Origin: UBA5543 sp964464965
Lineage (GTDB): Bacteria; Bacteroidota; Bacteroidia; Chitinophagales; Chitinophagaceae
Length of the DNA: 64,000 bases
Assembly: GCA_964464965.1 (NCBI GenBank)
Contig: CAYXHM010000004.1
Coordinates: 1-64,000, forward strand
Reading direction: 5' to 3'
A program made the translations under genes and the position numbers. The notes below the pieces were generated by a model that made no database searches, was not told where the DNA came from, and saw only the letters and a list, made by a program, of their open reading frames with translations. Positions within the stretch are counted from its first letter, which is position 1, and every line of letters starts with the position of its first letter. Below, in pieces: positions 43,153-53,275 of this stretch.

Positions 43153-43226
43153 GCATTTTTTTGTTTTTCTTATTGCATCATTCATTAGTAATAATTGCCT
43201 ATTTTCACGGCTCGTAAGCTGTATAT

Positions 43227-43940
43227 ATGCAAGATTTCTTAGAGCTGTTAAAAGAATTGATGAATGCCGAAAAGCTGGCGGCATTGGTTACCCTGTATGG
43301 TGGATTGTACCTTGTTGCATTTATTATATTTGCGGAAACCGGTTTATTCGTAGGTTTTTTCCTTCCCGGAGATTCCCTGTTATTTGTTACCGGTCTTATG
43401 ATTGCGAACTCTCAAAGCCCCTTTGGTAATGACTTCGCAAACCTTATGTATTGGATGACACTTATTACTGTAGCAGGTATTATTGGCAACTCTGTGGGGT
43501 ATTGGTTTGGTAGAAAAACAGGCCCCGTGTTGTTTGAAAAAAGAGACACGCTGCTTTTTAAAAGGAAGCATGTTTTGCAGGCAAAGCAGTTTTACGACCA
43601 GCGCGGCGGCAGTGCAATTATATTAGCACGCTTTTTACCTATAGTGCGCACTTTTGCTCCAATAGTGGCCGGGGTAGTTCAGATGGACAGAAAAAAATTC
43701 TTCTTTTATAATGTGGTTGGCTGTGTTTTATGGGTACCAAGTATGACTTTACTTGGGTATTTCCTTGGAGAAAATGAATGGGTAAAACACAACTTTGAAA
43801 AAATAGTCATCGGGCTGATTGTAATTACCACTGCTCCGGTAATTTTTAAAATGTTCTTCGGCAAGAAGAAATCTCCTATTCTTGAGGTGGGTAAAGACGT
43901 TGTTGAGGAAAGTTTTAAAAATGACAACGACCCCAGGTAA
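43227..43940 (+). CDS. DedA family membrane protein
   Basis: 237 residues. Signature segments are FAETGLFVGFFLPGDSLLFVTG, NSVGYWFGRKTGP and RFLPIVRTFAPIVAGVVQMDRKKFFFYNVVGCVLW, which hold the conserved acidic and arginine residues of the family. DedA proteins flip lipids such as undecaprenyl phosphate or aminophospholipids and support membrane potential. The next gene starts directly after the stop codon. Confidence 0.93.
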   Translation: MQDFLELLKELMNAEKLAALVTLYGGLYLVAFIIFAETGLFVGFFLPGDSLLFVTGLMIANSQSPFGNDFANLMYWMTLITVAGIIGNSVGYWFGRKTGPVLFEKRDTLLFKRKHVLQAKQFYDQRGGSAIILARFLPIVRTFAPIVAGVVQMDRKKFFFYNVVGCVLWVPSMTLLGYFLGENEWVKHNFEKIVIGLIVITTAPVIFKMFFGKKKSPILEVGKDVVEESFKNDNDPR

Positions 43941-45170
43941 ATGCAAAACAGCGGGATAAAAACTATATCTATTTTTAGTATTCCGGTTTTAGTAGCTGCG
44001 CTTGGATACTTTGTAGATATTTATGATTTATTACTGTTTGGTATAGTCCGGGTGAAAAGCCTGCAAAGCCTGGGCCTTGCTGATGCCGAAATTTCAACAC
44101 AGGGATTAAGGCTTGCCAGCTACCAGATGGCAGGCCTGCTTATAGGCGGTATTGTATGGGGCATAATGGGCGACAAGAAGGGTAGGCTCAGTGTTTTATT
44201 TGGTTCAATTATTTTATACTCTATTGCAAACATTGCCAATGGCTTTGTGCAAACTGTTGACCAATATATTCTCGCACGTTTTATAGCAGGTATTGGCCTG
44301 GCAGGCGAGTTGGGCGCCGGTATTACATTGGTTAGTGAACTGACACCTAAAGAAAAACGTGGTGTTGCTACATCTCTGGTGGCAGGGGTAGGCCTGTTAG
44401 GGGCTGTATTCGCTTATTTTATAGCCCAGTATTTCGATTGGAGAACATGCTACTTTATAGGAGGTGGATTAGGCTTTTTGCTGCTGATGTTGCGTATTTC
44501 TGTTTTTGAATCGGGAATGTATAAGGGCATGCAGGGGGCTGATGTACAGAAAGGAAACTTCCTGATGTTTTTTAATGATAAGCGCAGGTTTAAGAAATAC
44601 TTGCTGAGTATATTGATTGGCTTGCCTACCTGGTATGTTGTGGGTATTCTTATTATGTTTTCGCGTGAGTTTGGCAAGGCTTTCGGTATTGCTGAAGAGA
44701 TCAATCCCGGTAAGGGTGTAATGTTTGCTTACCTGGCCATTTCCATTGGCGATATACTGATAGGGTTGCTAAGCCAGGTATTGAAAAGCAGGAAAAAAGC
44801 TCTGTATGTTTTTTATGCTATTACTGTACTGGCAATTGTATTGTATTTTATGCAGACGGGTGGAAGTGCTAACAATATGTATATGATATGTGCTTTGTTA
44901 GGCTTTGGTACTGGCTTCTGGGCAATATTTGTAACTATGGGTGCAGAGCAGTTCGGTACTAATCTGCGTGCTACAGCCGCTACCACAATACCCAACATGG
45001 TACGGGGGGCCTTGGTAGGTATTGCATTCCTTTTTGAATGGTTACAGGATAGTTACAGTTATATAAACGCAGGCATTATTACAGGCATTGTTGTAATGGC
45101 TATCAGTATCACAGCCGTCTCTATGATAGACGAAACCTTTGATAAAGACCTTGACTTCTACGAAAAATAA
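43941..45170 (+). CDS. MFS transporter (sugar/organic acid type)
   Basis: 409 residues, 12 predicted helices. The loop 2-3 motif WGIMGDKKGRLSVLFGS and SELTPKEKRGVATSLVAGVGLLGA belong to the sialate/shikimate-like metabolite symporters. YDLLLFGIVRVKSLQSLG near the start is unusual but family-like. Substrate unknown. Start codon touches the dedA stop, so the two form an operon. Confidence 0.9.
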   Translation: MQNSGIKTISIFSIPVLVAALGYFVDIYDLLLFGIVRVKSLQSLGLADAEISTQGLRLASYQMAGLLIGGIVWGIMGDKKGRLSVLFGSIILYSIANIANGFVQTVDQYILARFIAGIGLAGELGAGITLVSELTPKEKRGVATSLVAGVGLLGAVFAYFIAQYFDWRTCYFIGGGLGFLLLMLRISVFESGMYKGMQGADVQKGNFLMFFNDKRRFKKYLLSILIGLPTWYVVGILIMFSREFGKAFGIAEEINPGKGVMFAYLAISIGDILIGLLSQVLKSRKKALYVFYAITVLAIVLYFMQTGGSANNMYMICALLGFGTGFWAIFVTMGAEQFGTNLRATAATTIPNMVRGALVGIAFLFEWLQDSYSYINAGIITGIVVMAISITAVSMIDETFDKDLDFYEK

Positions 45171-45174
45171 GTTG

Positions 45175-46323
45175 TTAAGCAGTTTCCTGTTCGTACACTT
45201 TCAATTCATTATACAGCGTATCCCTTTCCACAGGTGTTTTGCCAACAGCAGTTATCAGGTCGCACAGTTGCTCTGTGCTCAACGATGGAGATTGCTCTTC
45301 AGAACCAGCCATTGAATATATCTTTGTGGTATCGTCTATTGTACCATCCAGGTCGTTTACACCGAAAGATAAGGTCATTTGTGCTGACTGTCTGCCCAGC
45401 ATAGGCCAGTATGCTTTCAGGTTGCGGAAGTTATCCATAAAGATGCGTGCTATGGCGTACATGCGCATATCTTCTACAAAAGACACTTCAGGTATATGCG
45501 ACATATCATTGTCTTTATTCCTGAACTTAAGGGGGATGAAACAGTTAAACCCTCCTGTTTGGTCCTGCAACCGGCGTAGTTGGCTCATGTGATCTACACG
45601 GTGTTCATATTTTTCAATATGCCCGTATAGCATAGTTGCATTGCTATGCATGCCCAACTCGTGTGCAGTCCTGTGTATTTGCAGCCATCCATCTCCGTCA
45701 ACTTTGTCGGCACATATTACATTACGCACGTCCGGGTGAAATATCTCGGCCCCGCCGCCGGGTAGGGATTGAAGTCCTGCATTTTTCAATTGTTGCATTC
45801 CTTCTTTTACAGTCAGTTTGGCCTTGCGGAACATATAGTCCAGTTCAACCGCGGTAAATCCTTTTATGTGCAGGTCAGGACGAATTTCACGTATCTTACT
45901 GATGGTTTCACAAAAGAACTCCAGGTTCATTTTAGGATGTACGCCACCCACAATATGTACTTCGGTTACAGGCTGACCATCATATTTGCGCACCATGTCC
46001 AGCATTTGCTCTATACTCAGTTCCCAGCCCTCATCTTTGTTTTTATACAGGCGGGAATAAGAACAAAAGTGGCAGGTAAACATACACACATTGGTAGGTT
46101 CAATATGGAAATTACGATTGAAATATACCTTATTGCCATGCAGGCGGTGTGTTATATGATTGGCCAGGCTACCCAGGTAACCTACCTCGCCTTTTTCAAA
46201 AAGCAAAACGCCCTCCTCTTCGGTAAGGCGTTCTGTATTTATTACTTTTTCCGCAATCGTTCTTAAACGTGGTTCTGAATGTGGCTGTTTAAGAATCATT
46301 TCTACACTAAAATCCTGTATCAT
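45175..46323 (-). CDS. mqnE: Aminofutalosine synthase (radical SAM)
   Basis: 382 residues. The cluster cysteines are C80, C84 and C87 (TNVCMFTCHFCSYS), followed by VTEVHIVGGVHPKMNLEF, GLQSLPGGGAEIFHPDVR and SNATMLYGHIEKYEHRVDH, all typical of MqnE. It joins SAM to carboxyvinyloxybenzoate in the futalosine route to menaquinone. Other mqn genes are not adjacent. It converges on the MFS gene with four bases between. Confidence 0.93.
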   Translation of the reverse strand: MIQDFSVEMILKQPHSEPRLRTIAEKVINTERLTEEEGVLLFEKGEVGYLGSLANHITHRLHGNKVYFNRNFHIEPTNVCMFTCHFCSYSRLYKNKDEGWELSIEQMLDMVRKYDGQPVTEVHIVGGVHPKMNLEFFCETISKIREIRPDLHIKGFTAVELDYMFRKAKLTVKEGMQQLKNAGLQSLPGGGAEIFHPDVRNVICADKVDGDGWLQIHRTAHELGMHSNATMLYGHIEKYEHRVDHMSQLRRLQDQTGGFNCFIPLKFRNKDNDMSHIPEVSFVEDMRMYAIARIFMDNFRNLKAYWPMLGRQSAQMTLSFGVNDLDGTIDDTTKIYSMAGSEEQSPSLSTEQLCDLITAVGKTPVERDTLYNELKVYEQETA

Positions 46324-46332
46324 CTTGCTATA

Positions 46333-47712
46333 CTACTGTAATACTATTTTCCTTGAAATTATCCCCTGGTCAAAATGTAACTGCGTTATATAAATACCCG
46401 CAGGCAAGGTGGAAATATCTACATTGTAATTTATCTCCTGCTGGTCGGTAACGTTTATTGTTTCCACCAGTTGCCCCATTGTATTTACGACAGTTATAGA
46501 TTTAAGCTCGTCATACTTTTCAAATAAATGGATATTGAATTTCCCATTATTAGGATTAGGACTTACTTCAACCTTGTTATTATATTCTACAGCAGATACG
46601 TCAGCAGGCCAAAGGGTAAGTTCCGGATTTTTTGTAATTGAATTAAGTACGCCATTGATTTCAGCTCTCATCCTATCTACCTGTCCAATCGTAAACATAT
46701 CCGTGCAAACATCAGAAGAGTAATCCATAAAGTTCATATACATTTCACCACCTACATGAGGTTGCTGACTACAATTTGGCTTTACTACGCCTGAAGGAAA
46801 AGGACAGGTAGTATTCGCCGCTGCCTGTAACGGAGTGTCGTCAATATCGTCATCGTCAGCACAACTGGTACTCGTAGATGGAGCACTTTTGCCCCATATA
46901 TGCCATATATTGAAGTAGTGGCCAAGTTCATGAGTGAGTGTTCTGCCTTTTTCTGTCTGCGGGCTGTAAAATGTTTGACCTATACCCGTTCTGCGTCCCA
47001 AAGCAAGATAATGTAGAACTATACCTGCTGTTGCCGGGTCACCAATAACATTTTGTGCATAATTCGCATTGTATCCGTATCCCAGCACCTGGCCGTTACC
47101 TGATGCACCTGTGATGTTAGTAATCCAGATATTCAGGTATTTTGTATAATCCCATGGGGACGAACCGCCCATTTGTGTACGTTTTACACTCAGGTCCTGT
47201 CCTTCGTAGCCATTAAAGCTGGCAGGCTTGTTCACGTAAACGATACCTAATTTCGCTTTACCGTTTACGTCCCTCTTTGCTAATCCAAAGCTGATATTCG
47301 CTTTGCCAATAAGGGATTTGAATGGTTGTGGTACGTTTACCAGGTCTGCGTTGGTTGCCGAAAAATCTTCGTTAATAGTAGCTAATTGTGAGTTTATGCG
47401 TTCTATCACACCAGCTTCTCCACCTATACTTGCCAGTTGGGTGGGGTTCAGTACTATATGAAATACTACGGGTATTAATACCACAGGATGTTCCGCAGTG
47501 CCTTTTGCTTGTGCGGCGGCCCTGTCGCGCGACATCTGCTTGTTTTCTTCAGCGTAGTTTTTAAAGAAATTGTCCTGTTTTGCCTTTAGGTATGGATCGT
47601 TATTTATCGCTTCCTGCAGTATTTCATTTCCACAAATTGTTTGTTGCCCGTACACCTGTTGTCCTGCAAGACCTAACACTACAAAAAGGGCTACTAATAT
47701 TATTTTGTTCAT
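46333..47712 (-). CDS. Secreted M43-type zinc metalloprotease with T9SS type A sorting domain
   Basis: 459 residues. Signal peptide 1-22. A propeptide-like region is followed by IPVVFHIV, the zinc site HELGHYFNIWH at 261-271, and the Met-turn in MNFMDYSSD near 326-334, as in pappalysin/ulilysin-like M43 proteases. The C-terminal 80 residues (VSPNPNNGKFNIHL ... GIYITQLHF ... RKIVLQ) are a T9SS type A sorting domain. It would be released to degrade extracellular protein. Confidence 0.92.
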   Translation of the reverse strand: MNKIILVALFVVLGLAGQQVYGQQTICGNEILQEAINNDPYLKAKQDNFFKNYAEENKQMSRDRAAAQAKGTAEHPVVLIPVVFHIVLNPTQLASIGGEAGVIERINSQLATINEDFSATNADLVNVPQPFKSLIGKANISFGLAKRDVNGKAKLGIVYVNKPASFNGYEGQDLSVKRTQMGGSSPWDYTKYLNIWITNITGASGNGQVLGYGYNANYAQNVIGDPATAGIVLHYLALGRRTGIGQTFYSPQTEKGRTLTHELGHYFNIWHIWGKSAPSTSTSCADDDDIDDTPLQAAANTTCPFPSGVVKPNCSQQPHVGGEMYMNFMDYSSDVCTDMFTIGQVDRMRAEINGVLNSITKNPELTLWPADVSAVEYNNKVEVSPNPNNGKFNIHLFEKYDELKSITVVNTMGQLVETINVTDQQEINYNVDISTLPAGIYITQLHFDQGIISRKIVLQ

Positions 47713-47733
47713 TCATTATTTTTAAAAGATAAA

Positions 47734-48345
47734 TTATTTTTTTTCTCTTTTATTTATTTCATCCCGGATAGATATGGCACGAACATAGTCTTCCTGCTCA
47801 AGTACTTGTTGCAATAATGTTTTCAATTCATCAAGGTTCATTGCTGCCAGGTCTTTGTTTTGAGGTACACCCTCTATAGGGGCAAGGCTCTCAGCAGGTT
47901 TTGCAGTTGGGTCTGTACCAGCGCTGGTGTCTGAAGGATCAAGATATAAACCTGCTGCGTCAAGAATATTCTCAAAAGTAAATATACGGCAACCTGTGCG
48001 TACAGCCAAAGCAAGTGCGTCTGATGTGCGGGAATCAATCTCTACCACATCATTATTATGGCGGCAAACTAATTTAGCAAAGAAAATGCCTTCTTCTAAT
48101 TTATAGATAATTACCTCTGTTAATTCTATGTCAAAAGTTGACATCATATTAGCAAACAGGTCGTGTGTAAGCGGCCTGCTGGGTTGCATACGTTCTAATG
48201 CTACCGCTATTGCCTGCGCTTCAAAACCTCCTATAACTATTGGCAAGCGACGTAATCCGTTCATTTCGCCTAATACCACCGCATAAGAATGTGTTTGTGT
48301 TATGCTGTGTGATAGTGCGACAATTTCCAATTCTGTTTTTTTCAT
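47734..48345 (-). CDS. Bifunctional nuclease family protein (DUF151) with C-terminal UVR motif
   Basis: 203 residues. The DUF151 core is LPIVIGGFEAQAIAVALE, RPLTHDLFANMM and VEIDSRTSDALALAVRTGCRIF. A proline/alanine-rich linker (about 130-160) leads to a helical UvrB/UvrC-type motif (LKTLLQQVLEQEDYVRAISI). Family members have been described as RNase/DNase-like. The fused UVR-like tail is standard in Bacteroidota. Confidence 0.9.
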   Translation of the reverse strand: MKKTELEIVALSHSITQTHSYAVVLGEMNGLRRLPIVIGGFEAQAIAVALERMQPSRPLTHDLFANMMSTFDIELTEVIIYKLEEGIFFAKLVCRHNNDVVEIDSRTSDALALAVRTGCRIFTFENILDAAGLYLDPSDTSAGTDPTAKPAESLAPIEGVPQNKDLAAMNLDELKTLLQQVLEQEDYVRAISIRDEINKREKK

Positions 48346-48403
48346 TTTCTATTCTTACTTCATCCACTAATCGGTGAAGATAATGGTTTTTTGTTATATA
48401 TTG

Positions 48404-50911
48404 TTAAAAAAGTGTCGGTGCTTCGCCATCCTCGGTTTCATCAGGCTTCAGTACCATCTCTTTAATCATGCTATCTCCTATTTTTGTCCCTATTGTACGC
48501 CACCCTGTAACATCAATGTTATCATTTATAACAAACAGGTCTTCTTTAAGTTCCGTTTTCTTCTTGCCTGTTCTTAATATTAACACGGGCTCAAAAGCAG
48601 TGGTCACAAGTTCCAGCCGGTTGCCTGCTCCCTCTTTAATAAAAAGATACTTGTTTTTAAGTGTTTGTGCTTCTATTTTAAATCGTTTGCAATAGTAATT
48701 ACCCGATTTGTTATCAAAATACACCGCACTTACAATTCTTTCAGGCTTAAACAATTCAATACCAACAATATCATTTGGTTCATACCTGTTGGTCAGTTCA
48801 AAGTCTGTTAACTCGTAGCTGCCATCTTTGTAAAATGCTATGATCTTATCATCAGCAAGAAAGCTGCCTAACAAGGAACCATTGCCATCTTTATTTAACC
48901 TACCTAAGGTCGGGTCATACCATATTTTTTGTCCTGATAGGGTAGAGCGCCCTTTTTCTTTCAGTTTTATACTCCTTATCGGGTATTTGGTTACCTGGTT
49001 TCCCTGTGCACCCCGTCCTTTTATTTCCAGTGTTTCAAAGAAAAAGTCGAACACCTTGATCCGTGCCTTGCTGCCCGGCGATAGTGTGATAGATATAACC
49101 TCTGCTTCCCCATCCGGATTAGCAGTAAAGTAGTGTACTTTACTGTTAGCATTTCCTTTCGTCAGGTCATATTCTTTATCGCGGGTGATACCCGTAACGT
49201 TAAATCTCTTACCGTAAGACACACCTGTTTTGCCATCCAGGTATATCATATTATAAGTAGTACGGTCGTCATTTTTCTGCCAGATTGCCAGGTGTATAAT
49301 GTCTTTGCCTACAAAAGTTTTCTCCGCAACCTTTGTCACCATCATTTTGCCATCTCTCCTGAAAACTATTATCTGGTCCAGGTCAGAGCAGTCAAAAGCA
49401 AACTCATCTTTCTTCAGGCTGGTTCCTATAAAACCTTCTTTCCAGTTTACATACAGTTTGGTGTTGGCTATAGCCACAATAGTAGCCTGAATGGTTTCAA
49501 ACGGTCTTATTTCGGTTTGTCTTTCCCTGCCTTTGCCGTATTTTTTCAATAACCCGTCGTAGTAGGCTATAGCAAAGTCATTCAGGTGCTCTATGTTGTG
49601 TTTTGTTTCGTCTATTTGGGTCTCTACACCTTTAATATGTTCATCGGCTTTAAACGAATCAAATTTAGAAATACGCTTGATTTTTATTTCCGTCAGCCTG
49701 GTTATATCATCCTGGGTTACTTCCCTGCGCAATTTTTTCTTAAATGGCTTCAGGCCCTTGTCTATTGCTTCAAGTACCCCTTCCCAGGTTGTTTCTTCTT
49801 CAATATCCCGGTATATGCGGTTCTCAATAAATATTTTCTCAAGAGATGAGTAGTGCCAGTCATTTTCCAGCTCGCCCAGCTTTATCTGCAACTCTTTCAA
49901 AAGCAATGCCTTTGTATGTTCTACAGAAAGCCTTAATAAATGCGCGGCATTAGTGAAAGTGGGCTTGTCATTAATGATTACGCAGGCATTGGGCGATATA
50001 GAAATTTCACAATCGGTAAAAGCATACAAAGCGTCAATGGTCTGGTCTGTATCTACACCCGGCGCTAATTGTATAGCCAGTTCTACATCTTTGGCGGTAT
50101 TATCTACTACACTCTTTATTTTGATTTTACCGTTTTCGTTCGCTTTTAAGATACTATCTACCAGTTGCCCCGTTGTTATGCCATAGGGTACGTCTTTTAT
50201 AAGCAGTGTTTTCTTATCCTCTGTCTCAATACGTGCCCTTACCCTTACCTTGCCACCTCTTTCTCCGTCGTTGTAGTTACTTACATCTATCATTCCCCCT
50301 GTATTAAAGTCAGGGTACAGCTCAAATTTCCTTCCCTTCAGGTGTTTGATTGAGGCATCTATTAACTCGCAAAAGTTATGGGGTAATATTTTGGTTGATA
50401 ACCCTACCGCAATACCTTCTGCACCCTGTGCCAGTAATAGCGGGAATTTCATAGGCAATGCTACAGGCTCATTTTTACGGCCATCGTAGCTCAACTGCCA
50501 GTCAGTTGTTTTGCCGTTAAAAGCAACCTCAAGTGCAAACTTTGATAAACGCCCCTCAATATAACGCGGTGCTGCCGCGCTATCACCGGTCCTTACATCT
50601 CCCCAGTTTCCCTGCGTATCAATCATCAGGTCTTTCTGCCCGATGTTGATGATTGCATCGCCGATAGAAGCATCACCGTGCGGGTGGTACTGCATGGTTT
50701 GCCCTATTACGTTGGCTATTTTATTGTACCTGCCATCGTCCATCTCTTTCATGGCATGCAGGATACGGCGTTGTACGGGTTTCAAGCCATCGTTCACAGC
50801 AGGTACAGCGCGTTCTAATATTACATAGCTGGCATAGTCTAAAAACCAGCTCTCATACATGTCGCCCAGTTGTACAGAACTATGTTCTGAATGGTTGTTT
50901 TCTTCTGACAT
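48404..50911 (-). CDS. parC: DNA topoisomerase IV subunit A
   Basis: 835 residues. The catalytic tyrosine is Y117 in SAAAPRYIEG, the quinolone-pocket region is QYHPHGDASIGDAI, and the breakage-reunion domain is followed by a C-terminal beta-propeller-type domain lacking the GyrA-box. The TQGNWGDVRTGDSAAAPRYIE form and the shorter C terminus separate it from the GyrA gene at the right edge. It decatenates sister chromosomes. parE is not adjacent. Confidence 0.93.
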   Translation of the reverse strand: MSEENNHSEHSSVQLGDMYESWFLDYASYVILERAVPAVNDGLKPVQRRILHAMKEMDDGRYNKIANVIGQTMQYHPHGDASIGDAIINIGQKDLMIDTQGNWGDVRTGDSAAAPRYIEGRLSKFALEVAFNGKTTDWQLSYDGRKNEPVALPMKFPLLLAQGAEGIAVGLSTKILPHNFCELIDASIKHLKGRKFELYPDFNTGGMIDVSNYNDGERGGKVRVRARIETEDKKTLLIKDVPYGITTGQLVDSILKANENGKIKIKSVVDNTAKDVELAIQLAPGVDTDQTIDALYAFTDCEISISPNACVIINDKPTFTNAAHLLRLSVEHTKALLLKELQIKLGELENDWHYSSLEKIFIENRIYRDIEEETTWEGVLEAIDKGLKPFKKKLRREVTQDDITRLTEIKIKRISKFDSFKADEHIKGVETQIDETKHNIEHLNDFAIAYYDGLLKKYGKGRERQTEIRPFETIQATIVAIANTKLYVNWKEGFIGTSLKKDEFAFDCSDLDQIIVFRRDGKMMVTKVAEKTFVGKDIIHLAIWQKNDDRTTYNMIYLDGKTGVSYGKRFNVTGITRDKEYDLTKGNANSKVHYFTANPDGEAEVISITLSPGSKARIKVFDFFFETLEIKGRGAQGNQVTKYPIRSIKLKEKGRSTLSGQKIWYDPTLGRLNKDGNGSLLGSFLADDKIIAFYKDGSYELTDFELTNRYEPNDIVGIELFKPERIVSAVYFDNKSGNYYCKRFKIEAQTLKNKYLFIKEGAGNRLELVTTAFEPVLILRTGKKKTELKEDLFVINDNIDVTGWRTIGTKIGDSMIKEMVLKPDETEDGEAPTLF

Positions 50912-51103
50912 TTAGTTTGATTACAATATGCTTAATGTGCAAATTTTTAACACACTACGTTTAAAAATGACCGCTAAAATTAGTCATTTTAAATGAAGCA
51001 GTATCATATAGGATGAGGGATTTATCCTATTTTTATTAACGTAATTATTACGCCCTCCTTTTCTATTATTTAAGATTTTGCTGTTTCTTTACGGGCAAAA
51101 TAT
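50912..51103. other. Divergent spacer between parC and an exported-protein gene
   Basis: AT-rich, 192 bases. A small inverted element CTAAAATTAG-like (GCTAAAATTAGTCATTTT near 50973) is seen, but no clear consensus promoter or terminator. Confidence 0.4.
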
Positions 51104-51709
51104 ATGAAGATGAAAAAACTATATGTACTCGCGTTGCTGTGCGCATTTGTTACAAGCGGCGTTTATGCTCAAAAAATAAAGGTACTGGATGGCAGCCTTG
51201 ATGCCCTGAAAGGAATAGATAAATTAAACCTCGAATATGACTACAGTAAAATGGGTGTAGGCAAATTTGCTACTGAAAAAGAGTACCTGGATAGGAAAAA
51301 GAAAGATTACAACGAAAAGGAAGCTGGCAGAGGCGATGAATGGGTTCGTTCGTGGGAGGCCGACAGGGCGAATAAATTTCAGCCACAATTTGAAGAATTG
51401 TTTGGTAAGCATAGCGGCATTACCGCCGGTGATATACCTAATGCTAAATATACCTTGATTTTCAAAACAACATATACTGAGCCCGGCTACAACATATATG
51501 TTACCCGCAAAAATGCCGAAATAGATGGTGAAGCTATAATTGTAGAAACCGCTAATCGCAGCAATGTTATAGCACGCCTGTCTGTCTTAAATAACCCCGG
51601 CCGTACTTTTGGTGGCAATGATTATGATACCGGTACCCGTATCCAGGAGTCATATGCTGTTGCAGGAAAAGGGTTAGGTAAATACCTGAAAGATAAACTG
51701 AAGAAATAA
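51104..51709 (+). CDS. Exported protein of unknown function
   Basis: 201 residues with a signal peptide (about 1-22, ending GVYAQ); an ATG two codons later is an equally good start. The mature part has two conserved-looking blocks, LEYDYSKMGVGKFATEKEYL and KYTLIFKTTYTEPGYNIYV, and a C-terminal helix GKGLGKYLKDKLKK. I do not recognise the family by name. It ends at a bidirectional terminator. Confidence 0.75.
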   Translation: MKMKKLYVLALLCAFVTSGVYAQKIKVLDGSLDALKGIDKLNLEYDYSKMGVGKFATEKEYLDRKKKDYNEKEAGRGDEWVRSWEADRANKFQPQFEELFGKHSGITAGDIPNAKYTLIFKTTYTEPGYNIYVTRKNAEIDGEAIIVETANRSNVIARLSVLNNPGRTFGGNDYDTGTRIQESYAVAGKGLGKYLKDKLKK

Positions 51710-51731
51710 GGACCAGTACCTGATATATGTA

Positions 51732-51757
51732 AAAATGCCCCTGTTATGGGGCATTTT
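51732..51757. terminator. Bidirectional terminator
   Basis: 10-base arms AAAATGCCCC/GGGGCATTTT around a 6-base loop with T/A runs on both sides, between two convergent genes. Confidence 0.85.
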
Positions 51758-51768
51758 ATATTTTGATG

Positions 51769-52746
51769 TTATTGAATATGCAATTTGTAAAAAGCACCAT
51801 TGTCACCAGCCACCAGCAGGTTGCCGTCGGGAGAGGGGTGTATATCGTGCAGGGCGTCTTTGGTGAAGGTTTTATACTGTTCCCAGTTTTTGCCACCGTC
51901 TGTCGTTTTTATTACAAGTCCCTTTTCTCCTACAGCCCAGCCGTTTTTGTCATCCGTAAAGTATATGTCTTTCAGCGTGTAGTTGCCATTTGCTATAGAA
52001 TTTCCATTCCTGTATTTCTCCCAGCTATTACCCGCATCTGTACTGTGAAAAATGCTGCCTGCTATACCACAAACCCATATTTCTGACTGGTTGCGTATAT
52101 GTATGCCGGTAAAGTTGTCGTTTTTAACATCCAGGAATGCCCAGTTTTTGCCACCATCCGTTGTTTTCATAACAGCCCCGTAGCAAGAGATATACCCCAC
52201 CTGGTCGTCAACCATTTGTATTTTATTCATTTCTATAGACATGGAGTCATATCCCAGGCTGTTGCCATCTTTATCTATACGTACCAGCACGCCCGAGTTA
52301 AAACTATTGCCGCCAATAATGATACCGGTACCATCAGTTTTGAAGGCAATATCCTTATAAGAATACCAGGGGGATAGCTGAACAAAGTGCCATGTATTAC
52401 CGGTGTCGTCGCTATATAAAATTTTACCGTCGAAGCCAATTGTCATTATCCTGCCGGAAGGGGCCTGGGCTACACCATACACACCTTTTCCTGCTTCGGG
52501 GTGGCTGCTTAAGTGCCAGCTTGCGCCCGCATCGCGGGTTGTAATGATATTCGCCTCTAAAAACCTGCTGCCGCCTACTACAAAACCTGTATTATTATCA
52601 ATGAATATGATTTTGTTCAGCCTGTTAGATGTATAGGTCTCAATTTTTTCTACCTGCTTCCATTCAAGACTGCCCTTTTTGCACCCGGCAGCTACTGTTA
52701 GCAGTATAACACTTATTATTGTAACGTACCCGTAGAGGTTTTTCAT
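51769..52746 (-). CDS. YCF48-like beta-propeller lipoprotein
   Basis: 325 residues. Lipobox LTVAAGC with C22. The rest is a propeller of repeated blades with the T-x-D-G-G-K-N-W pattern (MKTTDGGKNWAF, HSTDAGNSWEKY, IKTTDGGKNWEQY) and GWAVGEKG/FVVGGS strands, as in photosystem II assembly factor HCF136/YCF48. In Bacteroidota such proteins are surface or periplasmic and their roles are not known. Confidence 0.85.
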   Translation of the reverse strand: MKNLYGYVTIISVILLTVAAGCKKGSLEWKQVEKIETYTSNRLNKIIFIDNNTGFVVGGSRFLEANIITTRDAGASWHLSSHPEAGKGVYGVAQAPSGRIMTIGFDGKILYSDDTGNTWHFVQLSPWYSYKDIAFKTDGTGIIIGGNSFNSGVLVRIDKDGNSLGYDSMSIEMNKIQMVDDQVGYISCYGAVMKTTDGGKNWAFLDVKNDNFTGIHIRNQSEIWVCGIAGSIFHSTDAGNSWEKYRNGNSIANGNYTLKDIYFTDDKNGWAVGEKGLVIKTTDGGKNWEQYKTFTKDALHDIHPSPDGNLLVAGDNGAFYKLHIQ

Positions 52747-52837
52747 TTATGAAACCTTAGTATTTACCGCAATATAGCAGATTTTTTTTGCCCTGATACA
52801 GGCTGGTCTTACATTTACAGGAATATTCTGCTTGGCT

Positions 52838-53185
52838 ATGCGTACCATTATTTTACTGACTATCTCAAACTGTTTTATGACCTATGCATGGTATGGTCAT
52901 TTGAAAAACGGGGCATCAGATATGCCTTTGTACAAGCTGGTACTCATAAGTTGGGGCATTGCATTTTTTGAATACCTGTTTATGGTACCCGCAAACAATC
53001 GTTTCGGGCTTCAGGAAGGGTACAGCCCGTTTCAGTTAAAGACTATCCAGGAGGTTATATCCCTGTTGATATTTGCAGTATTTGCTGTGTTTTTCCTGAA
53101 AGAACCGTTTAAATGGAATTATCTCGTGTCATTCCTTTTTATTTTAGGAGCTGTGTATTTTATGTTTTACCCATTTAAAAAGTAA
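52838..53185 (+). CDS. DMT-type small membrane protein (DUF486)
   Basis: 115 residues from the ATG at 52838 (the frame could open at a TTG two codons earlier). Four membrane helices. YAWYGHLK, ISWGIAFFEYLFMVPANRx-like and PFQLKTIQEVI followed by FxVFAVFFLKEP are DUF486 signatures. A small drug/metabolite-transporter-like protein of unknown substrate. Confidence 0.88.
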   Translation: MRTIILLTISNCFMTYAWYGHLKNGASDMPLYKLVLISWGIAFFEYLFMVPANNRFGLQEGYSPFQLKTIQEVISLLIFAVFAVFFLKEPFKWNYLVSFLFILGAVYFMFYPFKK

Positions 53186-53275
53186 AGTAGTATGTCATTA
53201 CAGGAATTAGAGTAATTTCATCTAAATTTCCATAATCGGCGAATTGGTATTATTTTTACACGAAACACGCAGTAT

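Noticed and set aside
46333..47712. Reading the T9SS metalloprotease as a phage or toxin gene
   Set aside because: The signal peptide, M43 zinc site and type A sorting domain form a standard secreted protease of the phylum with ordinary neighbours.
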